Shown here: piece by piece, positions 34,989 through 43,783 of the stretch | Layout: every line of letters starts with the position of its first letter | Numbering within the stretch: position 1 is the stretch's first letter | NCBI GenBank assembly: GCA_905479395.1 | Contig: CAJQMI010000039.1 | Location: forward strand, 1 to 60,008 | Origin: an uncultured Flavobacteriales bacterium | GTDB taxonomy: Bacteria > Bacteroidota > Bacteroidia > Flavobacteriales_D > Sanyastnellaceae | DNA length: 60,008 nt | Direction of reading: 5' to 3' | Made by a program: the position numbers and the translations under genes | The notes under the pieces: generated by a model | The model's input: only the letters and a program-made list of their open reading frames with translations | Told to the model about the DNA's origin: nothing | Databases searched by the model: none

Positions 34989-36287
34989 ATGACACCGGGA
35001 GGAACTGCAGCATTTCACACCTTAGGGTGCAAGTTAAATTTTAGCGAAACTTCGACCATCGCTCGTGATTTAGCGAATGCTGGTTACGCTCGTGTTGGAA
35101 TTGACGATGCGCCAGATGTTGTTGTCATCAATACGTGCAGTGTGACAGATCAAGCTGACGCAAAATGCCGAAATGCTGTGCGTCGCGCTCGAAACGGAAA
35201 TCCCAGCGCCTTTGTCGCCGTCGTGGGATGCTACGCACAATTGAAGCCACAAGAAATAGCCGAAATTGACGGTGTGAACCTCGTACTTGGCGCACAAGAA
35301 AAGTTCAACTTACCCGAGCATTTAAAAGCTATGGAACAAGAAGATGCGACTGCCATTCAAGTAAATCCCATCAAGGAGGTCAAGGCTTTTGTCCCCGGGT
35401 TCTCAAGCAACGATCGCACGCGAGCCTTTTTAAAGGTGCAAGATGGCTGCGACTACTTCTGTTCATTTTGCACGATTCCACTCGCACGAGGTCGATCTCG
35501 AAATGCGTCCATAAGCGAAACGTTAGAAATCGCCGAAAAAGCGGCTCATTCCGGCGCCAAAGAAATTGTTCTTACCGGTGTTAACATCGGTGATTTTGGC
35601 AAAACAACAGGCGAATCTTTTCGAGACCTCGTTCAAGCCCTCGACGAAAAAATAAAAGTACCGCGCATTCGAATTAGCAGCATCGAGCCCAACTTGCTGG
35701 ATGAGACAATCATTGACTTTGTGAGTCGAAGCAGACGATTCCAACCCCATTTCCACATTCCGCTGCAGAGTGGATCAGATCGGATTTTAAAATCCATGCG
35801 CAGACGTTATCGCACAGATCTGTATGCTGAGCGCATTGTGCGAATTCGCCAAAACATGCCACTAGCGAGCGTTGGTGTAGATGTCATTACCGGTTTTCCG
35901 GGAGAAGATGAAGATGCCTTCCAAGAAACTTACTCTTTTTTGCAGGAACTTCCCATCAGTTATCTGCATGTCTTTACTTACTCGGAACGCGATAAAACAA
36001 CAGCGATAAGAATCGAAGATTCAGTGCCCGTGCACGTTCGAAAAGAAAGGACCAAAATCCTGAGAACACTTTCGCTCAAGAAACAACGGGCGCACTATGA
36101 ACAATTTCTTCATGCTACGCGCGATGTATTGTTCGAAGACTCCACAGAGGATGGCCTTCGTTTTGGCTACACGCCAGAGTACGTGAGAGTCGGTGTGGAT
36201 GAATCCTCCGTGGCCGCCAACGAAATTGCTCAAGTCCAACTCACCGCTATCCGAGCGAATGGTTTCATGCATGGTTCACGCACGTAA
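34989..36287 (+). CDS. mtaB: tRNA t6A37 methylthiotransferase MtaB
   Basis: 432 residues, normal length. It adds a methylthio group to t6A at position 37 of tRNAs reading ANN codons, giving ms2t6A. The N-terminal UPF0004 domain carries the three cluster cysteines (TLGCKLNFSE, INTCSVTDQAD, VVGCYAQ). The radical-SAM motif is CDYFCSFCTIP (C-x3-C-x2-C), and a C-terminal TRAM-like domain follows at about 370-432. Motifs IRISSIEP, HFHIPLQSGSD and DVITGFPGE are typical of the MiaB/MtaB family. LGCKLN, rather than the MiaB-type GCQMN, points to MtaB. The N-terminal motif begins within 12 residues, so the start codon is well supported. Confidence 0.93.
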   Translation: MTPGGTAAFHTLGCKLNFSETSTIARDLANAGYARVGIDDAPDVVVINTCSVTDQADAKCRNAVRRARNGNPSAFVAVVGCYAQLKPQEIAEIDGVNLVLGAQEKFNLPEHLKAMEQEDATAIQVNPIKEVKAFVPGFSSNDRTRAFLKVQDGCDYFCSFCTIPLARGRSRNASISETLEIAEKAAHSGAKEIVLTGVNIGDFGKTTGESFRDLVQALDEKIKVPRIRISSIEPNLLDETIIDFVSRSRRFQPHFHIPLQSGSDRILKSMRRRYRTDLYAERIVRIRQNMPLASVGVDVITGFPGEDEDAFQETYSFLQELPISYLHVFTYSERDKTTAIRIEDSVPVHVRKERTKILRTLSLKKQRAHYEQFLHATRDVLFEDSTEDGLRFGYTPEYVRVGVDESSVAANEIAQVQLTAIRANGFMHGSRT

Positions 36288-36301
36288 CGCAACAGTTAAA
36301 A

Positions 36302-37504
36302 ATGTACCCAACCCTCTACCATTTATTTCTTGACCTCTTGCAATGGGACTTGCCCGCGCTCAAGTTGATCAACTCATTTGGTCTTTTTGTGGCCCTTGCA
36401 TTCGTGACAGCAGCAGCAACCCTGCGCCGTGAAATGAATCGAAAAGAGGAGCTCGGAATCTTTAAACCAGCTTCAATCACCGTGATTTCAGGCGGCCCGG
36501 TTGGCATCGGTGAATGGGTGACCCAAGCATTCATTGGCTTTATTCTCGGCTGGAAATTTCTCTACCTGCTCATCAACGCCAACGAACTCTTTGCGAGCGG
36601 ATTGCCTCAGTCCCATTTATTCAGCTTGGAAGGGAATGTAGGGCTTGGGCTATTCTTTGCACTTCTCATGATCGGATGGAAATGGTGGGAAAGCCGTGCC
36701 ACACGTTCTCAACCTGTGAAAGAAGAAAAGGTGCTAATCCACTCAAGTCAGCATGTTGGCGGAATTGTGGCTGCCGCTGCGGTTGGCGGAGTCGTAGGTG
36801 CAAAGTTTTTTCATTTGCTAGAATACCCTGAAGAATTGGTCCGATTCTTCACAGATCCCTCCCTGTCCAACTTCCTCGGAGGCCTCACCATATACGGTGG
36901 ACTCATCGTTGGAGGTTTAGCCGTGTATGGTTATGCTCGAAAAAATCAGCTCCACTTTCTCCACCTTGCTGATTCTGTTGCGCCGGGTTTGATGCTTGGA
37001 TACGGTGTTGGACGAATTGGTTGCCAAGTGAGTGGAGATGGCGATTGGGGAATACCCAATCCCAACCCAATGCCAGAATGGCTGAGTTGGCTTCCTGACT
37101 GGATGTGGTCCTATCAGTTTCCAAACAACGTAAATGGCGTTTTTGGAGAACGATTAGCAGGTTACACAGGTCGGCTCATTGGCCCAGGAGACCCATGGCC
37201 ATCATTCGCAGGGTATGGAACTTACCTCGACCCAGGAGTTTTTCCAACTGCTTTCTACGAGACGGTTATGGCGACGATTATTTTTGTCTTTCTGTGGTTG
37301 ATGCGCAAGCGTTTCAAGACAGCGGGCACATTATTCGCATTGTACTGCATGTTCAATGGTGCCGAGCGCTTTTTCATCGAGAAAATCCGTGTAAATGCGG
37401 TCATTGAACTTGGCTCCATTCATTTCACTCAGGCTGAACTGATTTCGACCATTACCTTTTTTGGCGGAGCCATTTTGCTTGGGGTGCTGCTTAGAAAGAG
37501 CTGA
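36302..37504 (+). CDS. lgt: prolipoprotein diacylglyceryl transferase (long Bacteroidota form)
   Basis: 400 residues, longer than E. coli Lgt (about 290). It transfers diacylglycerol from phosphatidylglycerol to the lipobox cysteine of prelipoproteins in the inner membrane. Multiple membrane segments are evident. The conserved core reads FLGGLTIYGGLIVGG, then PGLMLGYGVGRIGCQVSGDGDWG, with the essential Arg of GRIGC, and PTAFYETV followed by NGAERFFIEKIRVN. The segment at about 255-310 (PNPNPMPEWLS and onward) is an insertion seen in long forms. It is 14 nt after mtaB. Several lipoproteins in the window (SusD, the GH13 lipoprotein) would be substrates. Confidence 0.93.
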   Translation: MYPTLYHLFLDLLQWDLPALKLINSFGLFVALAFVTAAATLRREMNRKEELGIFKPASITVISGGPVGIGEWVTQAFIGFILGWKFLYLLINANELFASGLPQSHLFSLEGNVGLGLFFALLMIGWKWWESRATRSQPVKEEKVLIHSSQHVGGIVAAAAVGGVVGAKFFHLLEYPEELVRFFTDPSLSNFLGGLTIYGGLIVGGLAVYGYARKNQLHFLHLADSVAPGLMLGYGVGRIGCQVSGDGDWGIPNPNPMPEWLSWLPDWMWSYQFPNNVNGVFGERLAGYTGRLIGPGDPWPSFAGYGTYLDPGVFPTAFYETVMATIIFVFLWLMRKRFKTAGTLFALYCMFNGAERFFIEKIRVNAVIELGSIHFTQAELISTITFFGGAILLGVLLRKS

Positions 37505-37513
37505 CCTTATGCA

Positions 37514-37534
37514 CCGTATCATTTGCAAATACGG
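37514..37534. other. inverted repeat between lgt and the sigma-factor gene
   Basis: CCGTAT and ATACGG flank a 9-nt centre that itself contains TTTGCAAA-type symmetry overlapping the right arm. It lies 10 nt after the lgt stop and 47 nt before the sigma-factor ATG. There is no T run, so a protein-binding site is as likely as a terminator. Confidence 0.3.
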
Positions 37535-37581
37535 CACCAGCATTAAACCTTAAGCTTTCGCAGTCGTCGAAAAGCAGTCAG

Positions 37582-38166
37582 ATGAAAGTGGAATCAAAAT
37601 ACGCTCAACCGTCGTGGCTTGCCGACTTGCAGTCTGCTGACTTAATGGTCAAAAACCGAGCGTATCAGGCCATGATGGATGAATGGCAGCGACGCGTCTA
37701 TTCGCACATCTACCAACTTGTTGGAAATCATGCAGATGCCGATGATACCACGCAAGAAACCTTCATACAGTTGTTGAAGTCAATCCACACATTTGAAGAA
37801 AGATCTCAATTTTCTACCTGGCTGTTCACAATTGCACACCGCAAAGGAATTGAAACACTGCGGAAGCGTTCAAGAATCAAAAAACATGTGGTAAATGATG
37901 ACGAAGCGTTAACACGAAACATGACCAGTCCTCAAGCACAACACCTCAGTGCTGAACAAATAAATCATCACTTGGAGCGTGCGATTCAAGGTTTACCAAC
38001 CCGCCAAAAACAGGTTTTCTTATTGCATTACTACGAAGGACAGTCGTTTCGATCCATTGGTGAAATCACTGGTATCACAACAGGTGCTTTAAAAGCAAGT
38101 TATCACCACGCACGAAAAAAAATCGAAACGGCTCTTGCAAATGACAAGGACTTGAATCTCTTTTAA
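37582..38166 (+). CDS. ECF-family RNA polymerase sigma factor
   Basis: 194 residues. Region 2 lies at about 25-95 (YQAMMDEWQRRVYSHIYQLV in part, then ADADDTTQETFIQLLKSIHTF and FSTWLFTIAHRKGIETLRKR). Region 4 lies at about 130-185 (LPTRQKQVFLLHYYEGQSFRSI, then EITGITTGALKASYHHARKKI), with a clear helix-turn-helix. There is no region 1 or 3, as expected for ECF factors. Followed by a small single-pass membrane protein gene and a Spy-like periplasmic protein gene on the same strand, it probably heads an envelope-stress type module. The regulon cannot be read from this window. Confidence 0.93.
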   Translation: MKVESKYAQPSWLADLQSADLMVKNRAYQAMMDEWQRRVYSHIYQLVGNHADADDTTQETFIQLLKSIHTFEERSQFSTWLFTIAHRKGIETLRKRSRIKKHVVNDDEALTRNMTSPQAQHLSAEQINHHLERAIQGLPTRQKQVFLLHYYEGQSFRSIGEITGITTGALKASYHHARKKIETALANDKDLNLF

Positions 38167-38193
38167 ACCTTCAGCGCCTTCAAAACGACAAAC

Positions 38194-38547
38194 ATGCGCA
38201 TGGACACCAAACAAAAACATAACATCCCTCCAGTTTCTGGAATGCCTGCGTCCGATTTTTTCGAGGAGCAGCGCCATCAAATCTGGGTGAAGGCGATGGC
38301 AAATGAAACGCAAAGCAATGATGGGTTTCTGAAGGAACCGCTCCCAAAAGTTCGCTATGCTGCAGTCTTTATCGCGTTCATTAGCGCTGCTGGATTCATA
38401 CTCTTTTCGGCGCAGCAAGAAACGTGTGAAAGCTTTATCTGCCTGTGGGAAGCGACCGACAAAAAAAGCCTGCAGATCTCCGAAACAGAATTGGAACAGT
38501 GGCTTTTGGACGACGAGTTATTTTGGGAAATTTCCAAATCCCTCTAA
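38194..38547 (+). CDS. single-pass membrane protein, candidate anti-sigma factor
   Basis: 117 residues. A cytoplasmic-type N-terminal part (1-50, motif ASDFFEEQRHQIWVKAM) precedes one membrane segment at about 54-71 (AAVFIAFISAAGFILFSA) and a short acidic outer part with LQISETELEQWLLDDELFWEISKSL. It lies 27 nt downstream of the ECF sigma gene, where anti-sigma factors usually sit, and its topology fits. It has no zinc-binding anti-sigma motif and is not recognisable as a known family, so the role is inferred from position and topology. An ATG 6 nt downstream is an alternative start. Confidence 0.6.
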   Translation: MRMDTKQKHNIPPVSGMPASDFFEEQRHQIWVKAMANETQSNDGFLKEPLPKVRYAAVFIAFISAAGFILFSAQQETCESFICLWEATDKKSLQISETELEQWLLDDELFWEISKSL

Positions 38548-38574
38548 AAGTAAATCCAGAAAAAAAAGAACACC

Positions 38575-39099
38575 ATGTACAATTCAATCACCATTCAAAT
38601 TGTCCTAGCCAGCTTTTTGTGGACCTGCTTTAGCACCAACGCCATTGCGCAACGCCATCACGAAACAAGCCAAAACGCTAAAAAGAAGCCATTCGTGGGC
38701 AAAGATCGTGTTCAAGCCTTGCGCATCGCTTTTTTCGTCGAAGAATTGGAACTCACAGCCGAGGAAAGCCAAGAGTTTTGGCCCATCGCACACGCTGCTC
38801 AACAAAAATTCAGGCACCATGGAGACCTGATTCGCGCAAAGGAAGATAGCCTGCAAAAATACAGACTTGACACCCTCTACTTCAATGAGCAGAACTGCAT
38901 GCAAAGACTAAATGAACTTGACGAGCTTCACCATCAAGGCATCGACTTGAAGAGCGATTTCATAAAAGATGCGCTCGAAGTAATCGGCTACGAGAGGGCT
39001 TCAAAATTGCCTATAATCGAGCGCAATTTCAGGAAGAGCATCTTGAACAAGAAAATAGGCGACAACAACATTCCACCACCTCCACCGAAGCATTATTGA
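38575..39099 (+). CDS. Spy/CpxP-like periplasmic protein (sensor of ECF-type sigma factor)
   Basis: 174 residues with a signal peptide ending near AIAQ. The mature protein is mostly helical and charged: RVQALRIAFFVEELELTAEESQEFWPIAHAAQQKF, given here in overview, has the L-T-x-x-Q-like element as LTAEESQEFWP. The tail is NNIPPPPPKHY. Bacteroidota genomes often place such proteins, annotated as sensors of ECF-type sigma factors, directly behind an ECF sigma gene and a small membrane protein gene, as here. A chaperone-like or sensor role in the periplasm is likely but unproven. Confidence 0.7.
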   Translation: MYNSITIQIVLASFLWTCFSTNAIAQRHHETSQNAKKKPFVGKDRVQALRIAFFVEELELTAEESQEFWPIAHAAQQKFRHHGDLIRAKEDSLQKYRLDTLYFNEQNCMQRLNELDELHHQGIDLKSDFIKDALEVIGYERASKLPIIERNFRKSILNKKIGDNNIPPPPPKHY

Positions 39100-39100
39100 C

Positions 39101-39529
39101 TCACGATTCGTCGTTGTTCAATTGCAAACAGACCCCATTGATGCAATAGCGCTGCCCCGTGTCCGTCGGGCCATCTGGAAACAAATGACCGAGGTGGCCA
39201 TCGCACGATTTGCACCGCACTTCAATGCGAGTCATACCGTGTGTGCGATCCAGCCTCTCAACAATGTTATCAGGCTGCGCGGCTCGATCAAAACTTGGCC
39301 AACCGCAACCTGAGTCAAATTGGGCTTCACTTTTGAACAGTTCAGTACCGCAACCCTGGCAATTGAAAATGCCAGATTCACCCACTTGGTGAAACTGCGA
39401 ACTGAAAGGGCGTTCTGTTCCGTTTTGGCGGAGAACGCGAAACGCCTCAGGACTCAATGATTCCTTCCAAGCTTCTTCCGAACGAATAGGATCACTTGAT
39501 GAACCCTGCTCTTTTTGCTCCTCACCCAT
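39101..39529 (-). CDS. msrB: peptide methionine-R-sulfoxide reductase
   Basis: 142 residues. It reduces the R form of methionine sulfoxide in proteins. The zinc site has two CxxC pairs (CQGC and CKSC). The substrate pocket is CGWPSFD and GHLGHLFPDGP, and the catalytic cysteine lies in GQRYCINGVCLQL. No signal peptide, so cytoplasmic. It begins 5 nt after the rhlE stop on the same strand, so the two are probably one transcript, pairing an RNA helicase with oxidative repair. Its stop lies 1 nt from the convergent Spy-like gene. Confidence 0.95.
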   Translation of the reverse strand: MGEEQKEQGSSSDPIRSEEAWKESLSPEAFRVLRQNGTERPFSSQFHQVGESGIFNCQGCGTELFKSEAQFDSGCGWPSFDRAAQPDNIVERLDRTHGMTRIEVRCKSCDGHLGHLFPDGPTDTGQRYCINGVCLQLNNDES

Positions 39530-39534
39530 GCCGA

Positions 39535-40860
39535 CTATCGTTGGTTGGGTTTGTTTTTGTTGAATGGTTTTTTGCTGCGATTTCCGCCATCGCCTCCTTG
39601 AGATTTCCCACCTCTGAAAGGCTGACGCCCACCACGCCCGCCTGATTGTCCAGGTCGCCCGCCATGCCGACCTCCACCTCCACGGTTTTTCGGATTGTAT
39701 TCTGGTCCTTTGCCAAGTCTCTCTGGAATCTCCAGTTTTGGCACTTCCTTTTCAATCAACTTTTCAATTTTACCAAATCGAAATTGATCGTCGGGATTGA
39801 TCAAGGTGACACCTTCTCCGTCCTTGTCTGCGCGGGCAGTTCTGCCGATGCGGTGAACGTAATCTTCTTCGTTTGGTGGCACGTCGTAATTGACTACGAG
39901 CTCAATGCTATCGATATCAATTCCGCGGCTTACAACGTCTGTTGCTACCAAAATTGGAAATTTCTTTTGTCGGAACCCCAACATCACAGATTCGCGCTCT
40001 GATTGCTCCGCATCTGAAGAAATGCGTTCACAGCGAATTCCTGCCTTCTTGAGTGTGCGCGTAATTTGCGCAACCGTTCGCTTTCGAGATGTAAAGACAA
40101 TCCCCGATTTAACGTTGCGGTCTTTCAATACTTCAACCAACACCTCGTCCTTTTGATGGTCGAACAAGACGTAAGCACCCTGCTTGATTTTTTCAGCTGG
40201 CTTCGACAGCGCCAATTTGACGGTGACGGGGTTGTTGAGCAAATCTTTGGAGAGCGTTTCGATGCGATCTGGCATCGTAGCACTGAACAACAAGGTTTGT
40301 CGGTCTTTTTTGCACTTTTCTGCAATGCGCATGATGTCACCATGAAACCCCATGTCGAGCATGCGGTCAGCCTCATCGAGAATTAAGCAGGTGAGTTCTG
40401 ACAAATCGACGTAGCCCAGGGTCAGATGCGATAGGAATCGACCAGGGGTAGCTATGATGATATCCGCACCCTTTGTCAGGGCTTTCTTCTCTCGCGAGAA
40501 ATCTTGACCAGATCCTCCACCATAAATGGCCAGGCTCGTGACTTTCGCATAATAGCCGAACCCTTCCACAGCTTGGTCTATCTGCTGAGCCAATTCGCGC
40601 GTTGGGACGACAATGAGCGCTTTAATCTTCCCGTTGTCCGGGGTATCCAAAATGCGATCGATGGTTGGCAACAAAAAAGCACCCGTCTTTCCTGTACCCG
40701 TTTGGGCTATTCCCATGAGGTCTTGTCCTGCCAAAATCTTTGGAATGGACTCAGATTGAATTGGTGTTGCCTCTTGAAATCCCATCGCATCCACGGCGTC
40801 CATGACGTCTGGATGAAGGTTCAATGCATCAAATCTGACGCGTTCGTTATTATCTTCCAC
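39535..40860 (-). CDS. rhlE: DEAD-box RNA helicase, RhlE-like
   Basis: 441 residues. All helicase motifs are visible: Q motif GFQEATPIQSESIP, motif I AQTGTGKTGAF, Ia PTRELAQQ, II DEADRMLD, III SATMPD, then IV-VI including VATDVVSRGIDID and HRIGRTARADKDG. The last ~50 residues are rich in Gly, Arg, Lys and Asn (NRGGGGRHGGRPGQSGGRGG), a typical RNA-binding tail. It probably acts in ribosome assembly or RNA turnover, as RhlE proteins do. Divergent from the PKD-protein gene, upstream of msrB. Confidence 0.93.
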   Translation of the reverse strand: MEDNNERVRFDALNLHPDVMDAVDAMGFQEATPIQSESIPKILAGQDLMGIAQTGTGKTGAFLLPTIDRILDTPDNGKIKALIVVPTRELAQQIDQAVEGFGYYAKVTSLAIYGGGSGQDFSREKKALTKGADIIIATPGRFLSHLTLGYVDLSELTCLILDEADRMLDMGFHGDIMRIAEKCKKDRQTLLFSATMPDRIETLSKDLLNNPVTVKLALSKPAEKIKQGAYVLFDHQKDEVLVEVLKDRNVKSGIVFTSRKRTVAQITRTLKKAGIRCERISSDAEQSERESVMLGFRQKKFPILVATDVVSRGIDIDSIELVVNYDVPPNEEDYVHRIGRTARADKDGEGVTLINPDDQFRFGKIEKLIEKEVPKLEIPERLGKGPEYNPKNRGGGGRHGGRPGQSGGRGGRQPFRGGKSQGGDGGNRSKKPFNKNKPNQR

Positions 40861-40930
40861 GCCTTAAAGGTAACCCGCTTGCAACTTATGTGTCACTTAT
40901 CGGGTTGATATATCGTAATTAAGACGTCGA

Positions 40931-43693
40931 ATGATCCCTATAATGCAATCAGCCATCTGTGTCAACATGTCCATTCTGAGCAAAACGCTCGGAAGGTTTG
41001 CACTATTTATGCTGCTCGCAATAGGAGGTTTATTCATACAAGCCGAGAACAATAAGGGCTTCGCTGCTCATGCAATGGGTGGAGAGATCGTTTACGAATA
41101 CCTTGGCAATGGTGATTTTGAAATCTCCCTCATTTTTTACCGCGAGTGCTTCGACAATGAACAGCCCTTCGGCTGGCAGAACGGAGGAACCAACCTTGAC
41201 CCTCAGATTCAGCTTGGCATTTTTGAAGGGAACAGCGCATTCAACACTTATACTGTAGATATAGATGTTTCAACGATCGAGCCTCTTGAAACAATTTTAG
41301 AAAACCCGTGTGGGAATTTGCCTGAGGATTTGTGCATGCAAAGGCTAGAATACTCCATCACAGTAAATCTTCCTCCAAGTGCTGTTGGTTACGATTTGGT
41401 CTTCCAGCGATGTTGTCGCAACCCAGGAATTTCGAATCTCCCCAATCCAGGAAACATCGGAATCACGCTCACAACGCAAATTCCTGCGTTTGTAGACGAC
41501 TCAAATCCAAACAGCAGTCCGATTTTCAACACGTTCCCACCCGAAGCCATATGCACCAACTTTGATTTCTTCTTGGACCAAGGTGCAACTGACGCTGACG
41601 GCGACTCATTGAGCTATGCGTTTTGCACTCCTCTCAATGGCGGCAGCACAGACAACCCATCACCTGCTCCTTCACCGGCTGCAACATTCAACGAAATACC
41701 ATGGGGGGCTGGATTTGGAGCGTTGGATCCCATACCGTCCGCTCCACCTTTTGAGATAGACTCGGAAACGGGAGCAATTACAGGGTTTCCCACAAATCCC
41801 GGTGCTTACGTTATTGGGATTTGTGTCTCCGAATACCGTGATGGAGAATTGCTCAGCACAGTTATGCGGGATTTCCAATTCAATGTGGTGATGTGCGACC
41901 CAACGATTATTTCAGCTGCACAACCACAATCGACAGATCAATATTGCATCGGTGAAACCATTGAATTTTTCGAGAATTCGATTGGTGCTCAAGATTTGCT
42001 TTGGGACTTTGGAGTTGAAGGAATTGAGACCGACATCAGCCTTGAAGGGTCCCCCACCTATACCTACCCAGACACAGGGACCTATGAGGTGATGCTCATT
42101 GCAAATCCGTCATGGCCCTGCGCAGACACTTCTAGCCAAGTATTCTACATCTACGAACCCATTGAGCTGGAAATCGAACTGAATGATTTTGCTTGCCTCA
42201 ACGGTGTTGAAGCGTTTGATTTGTCCGTGAACGGGGCCTTTACGAGCAGCACGAACATCACTTGGACATTTCCAGGTGGCTTGCCGTCTAGCTCCAATTT
42301 AGACAGTCCTGGTTGGGTGACGTTTGCCAACGAAGAAAACTGGAACGTGACAGCTGTAGCTGAACATTATGGATGCGTTTCCAATCAGACATTTGAGTGG
42401 ATTGCTCCCGCAGATCCGTTCGCAGAGATTGCCGACCAATCTTCTTTTTGTGAAGGGTACACATTTGACTTCGATAACCTGTCGGCCAATGGCGAAAGCT
42501 GGGAATGGGATTTTGGGGTCACAGGAAATGACGACTTTTCAAGTGAAGAGTCACCAACCTTCACTTATCCGTACCCTGGGATATTCGATGTCGAATTGAT
42601 TGTTTCAGCGCCATACACTTGCAGCGATACCGCGTTTGCGACCGTTGAAATATTCCCGGAAATTGATCCAGCGTTCGAAACCCCCGACCCGGAATGTTTT
42701 TCCACCAATAACTTCAGCCTATCTCCTATTTTTACCAACCAGCCCGAAACGCAATACAGCTGGAATTTTGGAGGTGAAATCACCAGTGCGGACATTGCGA
42801 ACGCATCTGTCAATAACCTCTCCTATGCAGCGCCAGGGACATACACGGTTGAAGTGACGGCGACAGCGAATGGCTGTGATGTTGTGGCAAGCGAAGAAAT
42901 TTGGGTCATTGAAGATCCCTCTATCAATTTCCAAGCCGGCCCGGCTGCAGGTTGCCCTCCGCATTCTGTAAGCTTCGTAAATAACAGTGTCACTGAAACA
43001 GCTACATCGTATGAATGGCAGTTTGGCGATGGGACCGTTTCTGTGGCCGCGAGCCCGAATCACATTTACGAGACATCTGGAAACTTCTCGGTAACGCTTT
43101 TGATGAACGCCGGCGGATTTTGCAGCCAAGAGCTAATCCTAACTCAAAACAACCTCATTCAAGTACTGCCAGTTCCGCAAGCAGGTTTTGACATCACTCC
43201 GAATCAAGTGGACATATTGGACCCAACTGTCAGCTACGAGTCAGTCAATGCCAATGGTTTGAATTGTTTCTACAATTTCGGTGACGGAGGTTCATCAACC
43301 GATTGCTCCGGAAATTACACGTATTCAGACGGAGGCCTTTTCGAAGTGACGCAAACAGTGATCAATTCTGCAGGCTGCAGTAGTTCTGCGACAGGAGAAG
43401 TAGCCGTTTCCGGCAATGTTTTTTATGCTCCTAACAGCTTTACACCGAACAATGACGGAGTAAACGATGTGTGGATTCCAGTAGCACTCGGCATTACTTA
43501 TTACAATCTGCAAATATTTAACCGATGGGGTGAGTTGATTTGGACTACCATAGACTCCAATGAACCTTGGCTTGGCAACTCGCAGAGCGGCGCCTATTAT
43601 GTTCCCGACGGATTGTATCATTACCAGGTGAAAATAGAGGATCAGCTGAAGTATCCGAGGACATATTCCGGATCCATTCAGCTCATCCGATGA
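40931..43693 (+). CDS. large secreted PKD-domain protein with gliding-type (type B) T9SS tail
   Basis: 920 residues from the ATG at 40931; the ATG at 40967 also gives a good signal peptide (FALFMLLAIGGLFIQA). An N-terminal domain at about 50-330 has many cysteines and the sequence AMGGEIVYEYLGNGDFEISLIFYREC in part. PKD and Ig-like repeats fill about 335-800 (for example YTYPDTGTYEVMLIA, FTYPYPGIFDVELIV, IYETSGNFSVTLLM). The C-terminus has the gliding-motility-associated domain: YAPNSFTPNNDGVNDVW, FNRWGELIW, and a final YSGSIQLIR. This tail routes proteins to the T9SS. A surface adhesin is likely; the ligand is unknown. Confidence 0.9.
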   Translation: MIPIMQSAICVNMSILSKTLGRFALFMLLAIGGLFIQAENNKGFAAHAMGGEIVYEYLGNGDFEISLIFYRECFDNEQPFGWQNGGTNLDPQIQLGIFEGNSAFNTYTVDIDVSTIEPLETILENPCGNLPEDLCMQRLEYSITVNLPPSAVGYDLVFQRCCRNPGISNLPNPGNIGITLTTQIPAFVDDSNPNSSPIFNTFPPEAICTNFDFFLDQGATDADGDSLSYAFCTPLNGGSTDNPSPAPSPAATFNEIPWGAGFGALDPIPSAPPFEIDSETGAITGFPTNPGAYVIGICVSEYRDGELLSTVMRDFQFNVVMCDPTIISAAQPQSTDQYCIGETIEFFENSIGAQDLLWDFGVEGIETDISLEGSPTYTYPDTGTYEVMLIANPSWPCADTSSQVFYIYEPIELEIELNDFACLNGVEAFDLSVNGAFTSSTNITWTFPGGLPSSSNLDSPGWVTFANEENWNVTAVAEHYGCVSNQTFEWIAPADPFAEIADQSSFCEGYTFDFDNLSANGESWEWDFGVTGNDDFSSEESPTFTYPYPGIFDVELIVSAPYTCSDTAFATVEIFPEIDPAFETPDPECFSTNNFSLSPIFTNQPETQYSWNFGGEITSADIANASVNNLSYAAPGTYTVEVTATANGCDVVASEEIWVIEDPSINFQAGPAAGCPPHSVSFVNNSVTETATSYEWQFGDGTVSVAASPNHIYETSGNFSVTLLMNAGGFCSQELILTQNNLIQVLPVPQAGFDITPNQVDILDPTVSYESVNANGLNCFYNFGDGGSSTDCSGNYTYSDGGLFEVTQTVINSAGCSSSATGEVAVSGNVFYAPNSFTPNNDGVNDVWIPVALGITYYNLQIFNRWGELIWTTIDSNEPWLGNSQSGAYYVPDGLYHYQVKIEDQLKYPRTYSGSIQLIR

Positions 43694-43733
43694 AGCGGAA
43701 TTTGATGCGAAATCGTGTCCATTGTACAAAAAT

Positions 43734-43764
43734 TTTGGATAAACGAATCCGTCCAATATATTAG
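43734..43764 (+). promoter_or_regulatory. candidate promoter of the DUF3276 gene
   Basis: TTTG at 43734-43737, a 19-nt spacer, and TATATTAG at 43757-43764 match the Bacteroidota promoter pattern with one mismatch in the -7 box. The predicted leader is about 10-15 nt before the ATG at 43784. Confidence 0.45.
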
Positions 43765-43783
43765 CGTTCATAGAATCGACACC

